From Hymenobacter nivis (GTDB taxonomy: Bacteria; Bacteroidota; Bacteroidia; Cytophagales; Hymenobacteraceae): 64,000 nt of DNA. The first letter of the stretch is position 1, and each line of letters begins with the position of its first letter. The stretch covers positions 62,001 through 126,000 of the forward strand of contig NZ_RCYZ01000010.1 of assembly GCF_006439025.1 (NCBI RefSeq), given 5' to 3'. Shown here piece by piece: positions 1 through 8,093 of the stretch. The notes beneath the pieces are model-generated. The model saw only the letters and a list, made by a program, of their open reading frames with translations. It did not search any database and was not told the DNA's origin. A program made the translations under genes and the position numbers.

Positions 1-1820
1 CTGGGCTCGTTGCCGTGGGCGTACATGCCGATCAGGCCCGAGATGTCGGGCGAGGCACTTTCGCCCAGGCTGCCCTGCACCACAAACAGGCTGTCGAGCT
101 TCTGCACGAAGGCCGCGTCGGAGCCGAACAGGCCAATGAGGCCGGGCACGTCGTGGGGCACCAGCCAGGTGTATTGCCAGGCGTTGCCCTCGGTGTAATT
201 GTTCTGGCGGTGAATGGATTGGGTGGGGCTGAACGGCAGCTGGAACTTGCCATCGGTGGTGAGACCGCGCATGAATCCCGTGCGCGGGTCGAAGTACTTC
301 TTATAGTACAGGGCGCGGGCGCTGTAAGTCTTGTAGTCGTCGAGGCGGCCCAGCTTTTTGGCTACCTGCGCAATGCTCCAGTCGTCGATGGCGTACTCCA
401 TGGCCTTGGCCACCGATTCGCCTTCTTTATCGGCCGGGATGAAGCCCATCGTTTTGAGGTAGTGCAGGCCCTGGTCGTCGCGCAAGCTGGTGGCCTTGAT
501 AGCGGCCAGCACCTGGGAGCCATCGAGGCCGGGGGTGCCCTTGAGGTAGGCTTCGGCCAGGGCCGGCACGGCGCTGTAGCCCACCATGGTGTTGGTCTCG
601 GAGCCCATCAGGTGCCAGATGGGCAGCTTGCCCTGCTGCCGCCCGATGGCCAGCATGCTCTGCATCATGTCATTCACGCGCTCGGGCTCGGCCAGCGTAA
701 ACAGCGACTGCTCGGCCCGGTAGGTATCCCAGAGCGAGAAGGTGGTGTAGTTTTGAAACGGGGCCCGGGCGTACACCTTCTTGTCGGTGCCGCGGTAGTC
801 GCCGTTGGCGTCGTTGAACAGGGCCGGCGCAAACAGCGCGTGGTAGAGCGACGTGTAGAAGATGCGCCGGTTCACGGCATCCGTGGTTTCGACGGTTACC
901 TTGCCCAGCTCCTGGTTCCAGCGCGCATCGGCGGCTTTTTCCACCTGGGCAAAGTCCCAGCCCGGCGCTTCAGCCTGGATGTTGGCCAGCGCATTGGCGC
1001 CACTCACCGGCGAGATGCCCACCTTGAGCAGCAGCGTGCCCGGGGCCTTGGCAAAGTTGAACACGCCCTTGATGGCCAGCCCCTGCCCCTTCTTGCCCGC
1101 CAGCCGCTGCGCCTCGTTATACACAGCAAACTGCGGCACGGGCACCGACGTTTTGATGGCGAAGTACACCCGCCGGTCGGGGGCCCAACCCTTGGAAAAA
1201 CGGTAGCCCACAAAGGTTTGGGGATCAACCTGCTCAATGTAGGCATCGGTGGTTTTGTTGTCGATGCCTTCCTTGAGGTCGATGATGACGTGCGCCTCCT
1301 TGCCCCCGGCCGGGAAGGTGTACTTGTGGAAGCCCACGCGGGCGGTGGCCGTGAGCTCGGCCCGGATGCCGTAGTCATCCAGGGTCACGGCGTAGTAGCC
1401 GGGGCGGGTGGTTTCGCGCTGGTGCGAGTAGCGCGAGAGGTAGCCCAGGTGGGGCGCTTTTTGCTGGCCCTTATCGGTTTTCAGGGGCCCCGTGTAGGGC
1501 ATGATCAGCACGTCGCCGAGGTCGGAGCAACCCGTGCCGCTGAGGTGAGTGTGCGAAAACCCGGTCAGCAAGCTGTCGGAATAATGGTAGCCCGAGCACC
1601 AGTCCCAGCCCTTGAAGATGTTCTGGGGCCCCAGCTGCACGGCCCCGAAGGGCACGTTGGCCCCGAGGAAAACGTGGCCGTGCCCGCCGGTCCCGATCAG
1701 GGGGTCGACGTAGGAAGTCAGGGTTTGGGCCGGGGCCGGGGCCGCGGCGAGGCCGGCCCCGAGCACAGCCGTCAGCCAGGGAGCGGTGGATTTGGAGAAG
1801 AAAGGAAAGCGCTGAGCCAT
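1..1820 (-). CDS. GH92 alpha-1,2-mannosidase, C-terminus cut by window start
   Basis: Secreted or periplasmic exo-alpha-mannosidase of glycoside hydrolase family 92, calcium-dependent inverting enzymes that trim alpha-mannosides. About 606 codons are visible and the frame is still open at base 1. An ATG at 1820 is followed by a signal peptide ending near AQT (about residue 33). The family N-terminal motif VDPLIGTGGHGHV lies around residues 38-50, then FSHTHLSGTG, and the (alpha/alpha)6 domain carries YTTFSLWDTYRAEQ and MVGYSAVPALAEAYLKG. It is transcribed away from the SusC gene across a 531-bp control region, and a second GH92 follows at 8094. The two GH92 genes are divergent enough to suggest different linkage preferences (inference). 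Family call is firm; exact linkage is unknown. Confidence 0.93.
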   Translation of the reverse strand, partial: MAQRFPFFSKSTAPWLTAVLGAGLAAAPAPAQTLTSYVDPLIGTGGHGHVFLGANVPFGAVQLGPQNIFKGWDWCSGYHYSDSLLTGFSHTHLSGTGCSDLGDVLIMPYTGPLKTDKGQQKAPHLGYLSRYSHQRETTRPGYYAVTLDDYGIRAELTATARVGFHKYTFPAGGKEAHVIIDLKEGIDNKTTDAYIEQVDPQTFVGYRFSKGWAPDRRVYFAIKTSVPVPQFAVYNEAQRLAGKKGQGLAIKGVFNFAKAPGTLLLKVGISPVSGANALANIQAEAPGWDFAQVEKAADARWNQELGKVTVETTDAVNRRIFYTSLYHALFAPALFNDANGDYRGTDKKVYARAPFQNYTTFSLWDTYRAEQSLFTLAEPERVNDMMQSMLAIGRQQGKLPIWHLMGSETNTMVGYSAVPALAEAYLKGTPGLDGSQVLAAIKATSLRDDQGLHYLKTMGFIPADKEGESVAKAMEYAIDDWSIAQVAKKLGRLDDYKTYSARALYYKKYFDPRTGFMRGLTTDGKFQLPFSPTQSIHRQNNYTEGNAWQYTWLVPHDVPGLIGLFGSDAAFVQKLDSLFVVQGSLGESASPDISGLIGMYAHGNEP

Positions 1821-1922
1821 GCAGGTTGAGCTTAAATTTTGATAAGAAGCAGCGAAGTGTGGAGCAATGGGGCCCCCAGGGGCCGCCCGCCCAGTGCAAA
1901 TGTGCGGTTTTAAGCAGTTGTT

Positions 1923-1939
1923 TTTGCTAAAATGTTTAA
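1923..1939. promoter_or_regulatory. Operator-like site, GH92-proximal copy
   Basis: The 17-mer TTTGCTAAAATGTTTAA matches the site at 2226-2242 at 16 of 17 positions. Its core TAAAAYGTTTAA is a near-palindrome centred on a Y-G step, the general form of LacI-family operators. It lies 103 bp upstream of the GH92 start. Regulator assignment is inference; no LacI gene is in the window. Confidence 0.45.
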
Positions 1940-2225
1940 GCCTTTTTTCGAATTATGTAAATTTCATGTATTATTGCTCAAAATACCATTAATCCAGTAC
2001 AAAGTACCTGCTGGTATTTTAACACGGTGGGCTGTTTATGTTGCTTCTGCTATCCACCAAAACAAAGCAACCGATTGCAAAAGCGTTCTTTACTTTAGCC
2101 AACGCCCTACCTAAGCCATTGCTACCCCAATGCTCCTGCTTTCACGCCCCTGAAGCGTGTCCCTAAGCTCACCGCTGACTTTTCTTCATCCGCAATGCAT
2201 TTTTTGACGCTATCAAGCGCGTTTA

Positions 2226-2242
2226 TTTGCTAAAACGTTTAA
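2226..2242. promoter_or_regulatory. Operator-like site, SusC-proximal copy
   Basis: The 17-mer TTTGCTAAAACGTTTAA is the second copy of the site at 1923-1939, in the same orientation and about 300 bp away. The centre AAACGTTT is a perfect 8-bp palindrome, typical of LacI-type binding sites. It lies about 110 bp upstream of the SusC start, a spacing similar to that of the other copy from its own gene. Confidence 0.5.
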
Positions 2243-2351
2243 TTGAATTCTAGTCTGGTGCCTCATCATGCACTTGCTTTGCCCAATCTTTTGATTGCCT
2301 GCGGTTTGCCTGCCGCAGGTTGTTTCCTTCACCCCACACCTTCTTTTTTCT

Positions 2352-5300
2352 ATGCGCACTTTTTTATCCATTAAAAACTGGCGTGGCATTCCGCTACTGC
2401 TGCTGGGGCCCGTGGTGGCCTTGGCCCCGCTGCCAACCATGGCGCGGGACAACAATCGTTTGCTGGGATTGCACCTGGCTGCGGTGACGGTGCAGGGCAC
2501 TGTGACCGACGATAAGGGCAGCCCGTTGCCCGGGGCCACCATCGTGGTGAAGGGAAACAGTGGCGTGGGCGTGAGCGCCGACGTGAACGGCAAGTTTTCG
2601 CTGACGCTGCCCACGGGCAACGAAACGCTCGTTATTTCCTCGGTGGGATTTGTGGCTCAGGAAATTAACCTGGCGGGCCGCACCACGCTCAACATCCAGC
2701 TGGTGACGGACAACAAGGCCCTGGACGAAGTGGTGGTGGTGGGCTATGGCACCCAGCGGCGCTCCGACATCACGGGGGCGGTGGGCAGCGTGAGCAGCAA
2801 AGAGATTACCGAGCGCCCCGTGGTGAACGTGGCGCAGGCCCTGCAAGGCCGGGTGGCCGGCGTCGACGTGTCGCTCAACTCGGGCCAGCCGGGCAGCAGC
2901 CCCGTCATCCGCATCCGCGGCTACGGCTCCATCAACGCCGGCAACAACCCGCTCTACGTGGTGGACGGCGTGTTCTGGGATGCTGGCATCACGACGCTGA
3001 ACCCCAACGACATTGCCAATATTGAGGTGCTCAAGGACGCCTCGGCCACGGCCATCTACGGGGCCCAGGGCAGCAACGGGGTAATCCTCGTCACGACCAA
3101 GCGCGGCAAGCAGGGCTCCCAGATCAGCTACGATACCTACGTGAGCGTGAGCAAGATTGCCCGCAAGCTGGACGTGCTGAACTCGCAGCAATTCCTGGCC
3201 ACCGAGGACCTGGCTTACCAGAACCTGCAGAAGTTTGACCCAGAAGGCTGGGCCAAGGGCGCCTACGCCAACCGCGACCCTCGGATCAAGCGCCGGGCCC
3301 TGGCCGACCCCAGCAACCCGCGCCGCTTATTCGACGAAAACCTGAACCCGCTCTACAACACGGACTGGCAGAAGGAAACCACCCAAGCGGGGGTGGCCCA
3401 GAGCCATAACCTGTCCTTCACGGGCGGCTCCGACCAGCTTACCTACGGGCTGTTTTTGAACTATACCAACGCCCAGGGCACCATCCTCAACACTTACCAG
3501 AAGCGCTACAACGCCCGCCTGGTAATTGATAACCAAGTGAAAAAATGGCTGAAGGTGGGCACTACCCTTAACTACAGCAAAATTGACGAGAGCATCGGCA
3601 ACGACTTCACGGGCGGCAACAACATCCCGCGCATGATGATCGAGATGATTCCCATCATGCCCATCACCTACCCCGACGGTACCTACGCCAAGCGCCAGGA
3701 CTACCCCGACATGGAGAGCGGCGACAACCCGGTGGCCATCACCCGCGAAGACCAGGAGCTGCGGCACCGTCAGGTGTTCTCGGGCAACGGCTACGCGGAC
3801 TTCACCATCATGCCGGGCCTGAACTTCCGCAGCGTGGTGGGGGCCACCATCCAAGCGCAGAACAACCCCTCCTACGCCAGCACGCTGATCCAGCTGCGCG
3901 GCCAGCAGGGCTACGCCAGCATCAGCGACTACAGCGCCACCACCCTGCAGTGGCAGAACTACGCCACCTACAACAAGCAGTTTGGCACCGACCACTCGCT
4001 GAACGTGGTGGTGGGCGCCGACGCCCGGCGCTTCAGCAGCCTCTCGAACGGGGCCAGCACCACGCTGCTGGTAGACAATGCCTACGGCTACTACAACGTG
4101 GGCACGGGCTCGACGCCCAACCCGCCCAGCTCCGACTTCCAGGCCGACCAGTTCTTCTCGGTTTTTGGGCGTGTGAACTACGGCTACAAAGACCGCTACC
4201 TGCTCACGCTGACCACCCGCCGCGACGGCTCGTCGCGCTTCGGCTCCGACAACAAGTACGCCATCTTCCCCTCGGCCGCCTTGGCCTGGCGCATTTCGCA
4301 GGAAGACTTTTTGAAGGACAACACGGTGGTGAGCGACCTGAAGCTGCGCTTCGGCTACGGCCGCACCGGCAACTCGGGCCCCGACTTCGGCAACTACGTG
4401 TCGCAGACCTTCCTGGGCACCAACGGCTACGTGTTTGGCGGCAACCGCACCAACGGCATCACCCTGGGCTCGCTGGGCAACCCGGCCTTGAGGTGGGAAA
4501 CCGCCGACCAGTTTGACCTGGGCCTGAACGTGGGGATCCTGCAAAACCGCATCACGTTTGAGGGCGACCTCTACCAGCGCACCACCAAAGACCTGCTGCT
4601 CAACGCACCAGTACCGCGCAGCAGCGGCTACAACAGCATCCCGAGCAACATCGGCAGCGTGCGCAACCGGGGCCTGGAGCTGGCCCTGAACACGGTGAAC
4701 ATCCAGGGCAAGGACTTCACCTGGAACACCACGTTTAACGTGTCGTTCCTGCAAAACCGCGTGCTGGCCCTCGGGGCCGCCGGCGACGACATCTTCCCCG
4801 GCCCGAACTTCCTCAACGAAACCAACGTGCTGCGCATTGGCCAGCCGGTGGGCTCGTTCTTCGGCCTGGAGCGCCTGGGCACCTGGGGCACGGCCGAGGC
4901 CGACCAGGCCCTCAAGTACAACCGCTTGCCCGGCGACCTGAAGTTTAAGGACCAGAACGGCGACGGCCAGATCAACGACCAGGACCGGGTGCTGCTGGGC
5001 AAAAACATCCCGACCGGCTTCGGCTCGTTCATCAACAACTTCCGCTACAAGGGCTTCGATTTGCTGGTCGACTTGCAGTTCACATTCGGCAACGACGTGA
5101 TGAACCTGACCGAGCACTCGGCCCAGGACCGCACCGGCCAGGCCAACAGCTACACCCGCGCCCTCAACGACGCCTGGACGCCTGATAACCAGAACACCAG
5201 CATCGCCCAGGTGCGGCCCTCCTACCTGCGCTACGATTCGCGCATCGACTCCTATAAGGTGGAGGACGGCTCCTTCATCCGGGGCCGCAACGCCTCGCTG

Positions 5301-5510
5301 GGCTACAACTTCTCCCCTGAGCTGACCAAGAAGCTCTCGCTGAGCCGTCTGCGGGTGTACGTATCGGCCCAGAACTTCTTCCTCATCACCAAGTACTTCG
5401 GCTACGATCCCGAAACGTCCACCTTCGGCCAGTCCTTCGCCCAGGGCATCCAGTTCTTCGACTACCCCAAGGCCCGCACCATTACGGCCGGCCTGAACGT
5501 GTCGCTGTAA
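2352..5510 (+). CDS. SusC/RagA-family TonB-linked outer membrane transporter (mannan locus)
   Basis: TonB-dependent outer-membrane transporter of the SusC type, 1052 residues, expected to import oligosaccharides with the SusD-like lipoprotein encoded next. The ATG at 2352 is preferred over an upstream in-frame ATG at 2295 because it directly begins a signal peptide (MRTFLSIKNW then a Leu/Ala-rich core). Order: signal peptide, carboxypeptidase-D-like regulatory domain (VQGTVTDDKGSPLPGATIVV), TonB-box-like DEVVVVGYGT near residue 127, plug domain (GRVAGVDV, VRIRGYGSINAGNNPLYVVDG-type motif, VLKDASATAIYGAQGSNGV), then a long beta-barrel ending in an aromatic-poor LNVSL. SusD follows 56 bp downstream, implying one transcript. 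Substrate as mannan-type glycan is inferred from the GH92 and GH125 neighbours. Confidence 0.95.
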   Translation: MRTFLSIKNWRGIPLLLLGPVVALAPLPTMARDNNRLLGLHLAAVTVQGTVTDDKGSPLPGATIVVKGNSGVGVSADVNGKFSLTLPTGNETLVISSVGFVAQEINLAGRTTLNIQLVTDNKALDEVVVVGYGTQRRSDITGAVGSVSSKEITERPVVNVAQALQGRVAGVDVSLNSGQPGSSPVIRIRGYGSINAGNNPLYVVDGVFWDAGITTLNPNDIANIEVLKDASATAIYGAQGSNGVILVTTKRGKQGSQISYDTYVSVSKIARKLDVLNSQQFLATEDLAYQNLQKFDPEGWAKGAYANRDPRIKRRALADPSNPRRLFDENLNPLYNTDWQKETTQAGVAQSHNLSFTGGSDQLTYGLFLNYTNAQGTILNTYQKRYNARLVIDNQVKKWLKVGTTLNYSKIDESIGNDFTGGNNIPRMMIEMIPIMPITYPDGTYAKRQDYPDMESGDNPVAITREDQELRHRQVFSGNGYADFTIMPGLNFRSVVGATIQAQNNPSYASTLIQLRGQQGYASISDYSATTLQWQNYATYNKQFGTDHSLNVVVGADARRFSSLSNGASTTLLVDNAYGYYNVGTGSTPNPPSSDFQADQFFSVFGRVNYGYKDRYLLTLTTRRDGSSRFGSDNKYAIFPSAALAWRISQEDFLKDNTVVSDLKLRFGYGRTGNSGPDFGNYVSQTFLGTNGYVFGGNRTNGITLGSLGNPALRWETADQFDLGLNVGILQNRITFEGDLYQRTTKDLLLNAPVPRSSGYNSIPSNIGSVRNRGLELALNTVNIQGKDFTWNTTFNVSFLQNRVLALGAAGDDIFPGPNFLNETNVLRIGQPVGSFFGLERLGTWGTAEADQALKYNRLPGDLKFKDQNGDGQINDQDRVLLGKNIPTGFGSFINNFRYKGFDLLVDLQFTFGNDVMNLTEHSAQDRTGQANSYTRALNDAWTPDNQNTSIAQVRPSYLRYDSRIDSYKVEDGSFIRGRNASLGYNFSPELTKKLSLSRLRVYVSAQNFFLITKYFGYDPETSTFGQSFAQGIQFFDYPKARTITAGLNVSL

Positions 5511-5566
5511 TGGCCGGGGCCCCCGGGGCCCCGGCAATGGCCATGAACTTCTAACTTAACTTCCTT

Positions 5567-7081
5567 ATGCTTCCCGTCATTCTACAACGATTCACCCGAA
5601 CCGCGGCCCTGGGCACGGGCCTGCTGCTGGCTTCCACCGGCTGCAAAACCTTCCTGGACGTAGACAGCCGCTCCAACATCCGGCCCGACGACTACTACTC
5701 GACGGCCAACCAGGCCCAGGCGTCCATCGACGGCCTCTACAACAACCTGCGCCTCGTGCAGAACGGCACGGGCTACGGCGAGGCCATCTGGATTACCCTG
5801 GAGCTCCTCACCGAGCACGCCACCACGCTGGGCCAGAGCTTCAACAACGGGCAGATCATCAGCCAGAGCATCGACCCGGCCAACCCCTTCTTCTCCAACG
5901 TCTGGAACAGTGCCTACAACGGTATTGGGGCGGCCAACCAGGCCATTACCCGCATCCCGGGCATTAGCATGGACGAGACGAAGAAGAAATCCTTGCTGGG
6001 CGAGGCCTACTTCATCCGGGCGTACCTCTACAACATGCTGGTGCGGCTCTACGGCGACGTGCCCCTGCTGACGACGCCCGTGACGGGCCCCGGCCCGGAC
6101 CTGTACCCGGCCCGCAGCCCAGCGGCCGACGTGTACAAGCTCATCATCAGCGACCTGCAAGCTGCGGAGGCGGCGGGCCTGCCCGTGGTGGACCGCACCG
6201 GCCGCATCTCGCAGTCGGCGGCCCAGGCGCTGCTGGCCAGTGTGTACCTCACCTCGGCCGGCTACCCGATGCAAATCAAGGAAAATTACCAGAAAGCTGC
6301 CGACGAGGCCGCCAAGGTGATTGATGCCGCTAATTACCCGCTGTTCGACAACTACCTCTACCTGCACGACAACGCCCACAAAAACCAGGGCGAGTTGATT
6401 TTGCAGGCCCAGTACGCCAACGGCATCGCTACCAACGGCTTCAGCTCGCAGATTGTGCCCTACTTCTCGGGCATTTCGGCCTACGGCGACGAAACCGGCT
6501 CGCTGATTCCGACCGAGGAATTCTACAACAGCTACGAGTCCGGCGACCTGCGCACCCAAGAGCAGCAGTTCTATTTCTCGAAGTACCCCTCGTTCAAAAA
6601 CCCCACCGCGGGCATCGTCAACTTCAACCGCCACGCCCTCTACAAGTACTTCCACCTGGAGAGCGCGCTGAACCGCAACTACTCGTCGGACGAGAACTGG
6701 ACCATACTGCGCATGCCCGAGGTGATGCTCATCTACGCCGAGGCCATCAACGAAACCGGGGCCGCCACGGCCAAGGCCTACACCCAGCTCAACGCCATCC
6801 GGAGCCGGGCCAAGTTGCCCGCGCTGAGCGGCCTGAGCCAGAGCGCGTTCCGCACCGCCGTGTGGAAGGAGCGCTACCACGAGCTGTGCTACGAGAACAA
6901 GGCATACTTTGACATCCAGCGCACCCGCCAGACCTACGACGTGGTGAACAACCGCTTCGTGAACGTGGTGGGCTTCAAGGCCGAAGTGGGCCCAGCCTTC
7001 CAGGAGAAGTACCTGCTGTGGGGCATTCCCTCGGCCGAAATCAGCCGCAACAGCCAGCTGACCCAGAATCCTGGTTGGTAA
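5567..7081 (+). CDS. SusD/RagB-family surface glycan-binding lipoprotein (mannan locus)
   Basis: Outer-membrane-anchored lid and glycan-binding partner of the preceding SusC, 504 residues. A lipoprotein signal is plain: hydrophobic LGTGLLLASTG followed by Cys26. The body has the SusD pattern, including tetratricopeptide-like helices in the first half (EAYFIRAYLYNMLVRLYGDVPLL near residue 150) and the family C-terminal region MPEVMLIYAEAINETGAA, LNAIRSRAKLPAL and WKERYHELCYENKAYFDIQRT. It ends with the usual NPGW. Spacing of 56 bp to SusC fits a SusCD operon. A long stem-loop starts 54 bp after the stop and may set the ratio of SusCD to downstream enzyme mRNA (inference). Confidence 0.95.
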   Translation: MLPVILQRFTRTAALGTGLLLASTGCKTFLDVDSRSNIRPDDYYSTANQAQASIDGLYNNLRLVQNGTGYGEAIWITLELLTEHATTLGQSFNNGQIISQSIDPANPFFSNVWNSAYNGIGAANQAITRIPGISMDETKKKSLLGEAYFIRAYLYNMLVRLYGDVPLLTTPVTGPGPDLYPARSPAADVYKLIISDLQAAEAAGLPVVDRTGRISQSAAQALLASVYLTSAGYPMQIKENYQKAADEAAKVIDAANYPLFDNYLYLHDNAHKNQGELILQAQYANGIATNGFSSQIVPYFSGISAYGDETGSLIPTEEFYNSYESGDLRTQEQQFYFSKYPSFKNPTAGIVNFNRHALYKYFHLESALNRNYSSDENWTILRMPEVMLIYAEAINETGAATAKAYTQLNAIRSRAKLPALSGLSQSAFRTAVWKERYHELCYENKAYFDIQRTRQTYDVVNNRFVNVVGFKAEVGPAFQEKYLLWGIPSAEISRNSQLTQNPGW

Positions 7082-7134
7082 GCACCAAACATGCTGCCGG
7101 CCATTGGCTGGTTGGCGGCAACGCAGCCTTGCAC

Positions 7135-7208
7135 AAGCGGTCTGATTAATTGAAACAGGGGCCCTAAGCGCGTGGCTGGGGCCCCTGTTTCAATTAATCA
7201 GACCGCTT
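7135..7208. terminator. Long perfect stem-loop after susD
   Basis: A 30-bp perfectly complementary stem (7135-7164 with 7179-7208) encloses a 14-nt loop. The loop-proximal part is AAACAGGGGCCC paired with GGGCCCCTGTTT. No T-run follows in either direction, so it is not a classical intrinsic terminator. It could act as an RNA-processing or 3'-end-protecting hairpin between susD and the protease gene. Its tip closely resembles the stem-loop at 41521-41581. Confidence 0.7.
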
Positions 7209-7246
7209 GGCGCGGCTGGGGGAAGCAACTACTAAAACGCATCACC

Positions 7247-7984
7247 ATGCATATTCGGTTTCTGACACTACTCGTTGCGGCAAGCCTGGCCCTGGCGGCC
7301 GCCTCCCCGGCCCCCGTGGGGCCCCTGGGGGTCCCAGGCACGCCGCTGCGGCCGCCCTACGCCGCCAAAGACTCGGTGACGAAAGGGGGCTACACGCTCG
7401 TTTTCATTTCCAAGGACTCCACGTTTTCGGCCGCCACCAAGCGGCGGATGACCGAAACGTTTTTCACCGTATACCCGCGGGAAGCCAAGCGGTTTAACCC
7501 GCGCACGTTGAAGAAACTCACGTTCGTCATTGACCCCGCCTACGACGGGGTGGCCGCTACCGGCAACGGCGTGGCTACTTACAGCCCCAAGTGGCTGCGC
7601 GAACACCCCGAAGACCTCGACGTGGTGACGCACGAGGTGATGCACGTGGTGCAGGCCTACCCCGAGGACTCCTGCCCGGGCTGGCTCACCGAGGGCATTG
7701 CCGATTACGCCCGCTACACCTACGGCGTGAACAACGTGGCCGGCCACTGGGCCCTGCCCGACTACAAGGCGGGCCAGCAGTACACCAACAGCTACCGCGT
7801 GGTGGCCCGGTTCCTTGTCTGGCTCGAGCAGCACGGGCACCCCAACGTGGTAACCGCCCTGGACCGGGCCGCCCGCACCCGCACCTACACGGCCGGCATC
7901 TGGAAGCAGCAAACCGGCCACACCCTCGACGAGCTGTGGGCGAGCTACACCGCCGCGCCAGCCGTGCAACTGGCCTACCATTAA
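7247..7984 (+). CDS. Secreted basic-secretory-protein-family metalloprotease
   Basis: Predicted secreted zinc protease of the basic secretory protein (BSP) family, known from plants and bacteria, 245 residues. The ATG at 7247 starts a clear signal peptide (MHIRFLTLLVAASLALAAA); an upstream in-frame ATG at 7172 lies within the stem-loop and is rejected. The HExxH zinc motif is present as HEVMHVVQ at about residues 129-136, followed by the family signature PGWLTEGIADYARYTYG. A C-terminal helix region contains YRVVARFLVWLEQHG. Its place between susD and two mannosidases suggests that the locus handles mannosylated glycoprotein, with protein removal linked to glycan trimming (inference). Confidence 0.85.
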   Translation: MHIRFLTLLVAASLALAAASPAPVGPLGVPGTPLRPPYAAKDSVTKGGYTLVFISKDSTFSAATKRRMTETFFTVYPREAKRFNPRTLKKLTFVIDPAYDGVAATGNGVATYSPKWLREHPEDLDVVTHEVMHVVQAYPEDSCPGWLTEGIADYARYTYGVNNVAGHWALPDYKAGQQYTNSYRVVARFLVWLEQHGHPNVVTALDRAARTRTYTAGIWKQQTGHTLDELWASYTAAPAVQLAYH

Positions 7985-8093
7985 TCCGCCTTTTCCTTTC
8001 CTTCTCCGCTCCTATCCGGGCAGCCGCGCCGGCCAGGTTACTTCGTGCACCTTGCCGGACGTCCTTCGTTTCTTTTCCTTTTACCCCAACCGA

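Larger units (their letters stand above)
1821..2351. promoter_or_regulatory. Divergent control region between GH92 and SusC
   Basis: This 531-bp gap separates two divergent genes. Its middle (about 1910-2260) is clearly more AT-rich than the flanks, as expected for promoters in this GC-rich genome. It holds two near-identical operator-like sites (listed separately) and a short hairpin CCTGCGG...CCGCAGG at about 2299-2321 just before the SusC gene. A 60-codon open frame at 1932-2114 has no recognisable features and is judged spurious. I could not find a full Bacteroidota -33/-7 pair here. Confidence 0.5.

Noticed and set aside
1932..2114. A 60-codon frame in the divergent GH92-SusC region
   Set aside because: It overlaps an operator-like site, has no plausible start context and no similarity to anything I recognise.
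3327..5537. A 736-codon frame antisense to the first SusC gene
   Set aside because: Same cause: the sense frame has complete SusC motifs and the antisense product is repetitive Val/Ala/Gly sequence.
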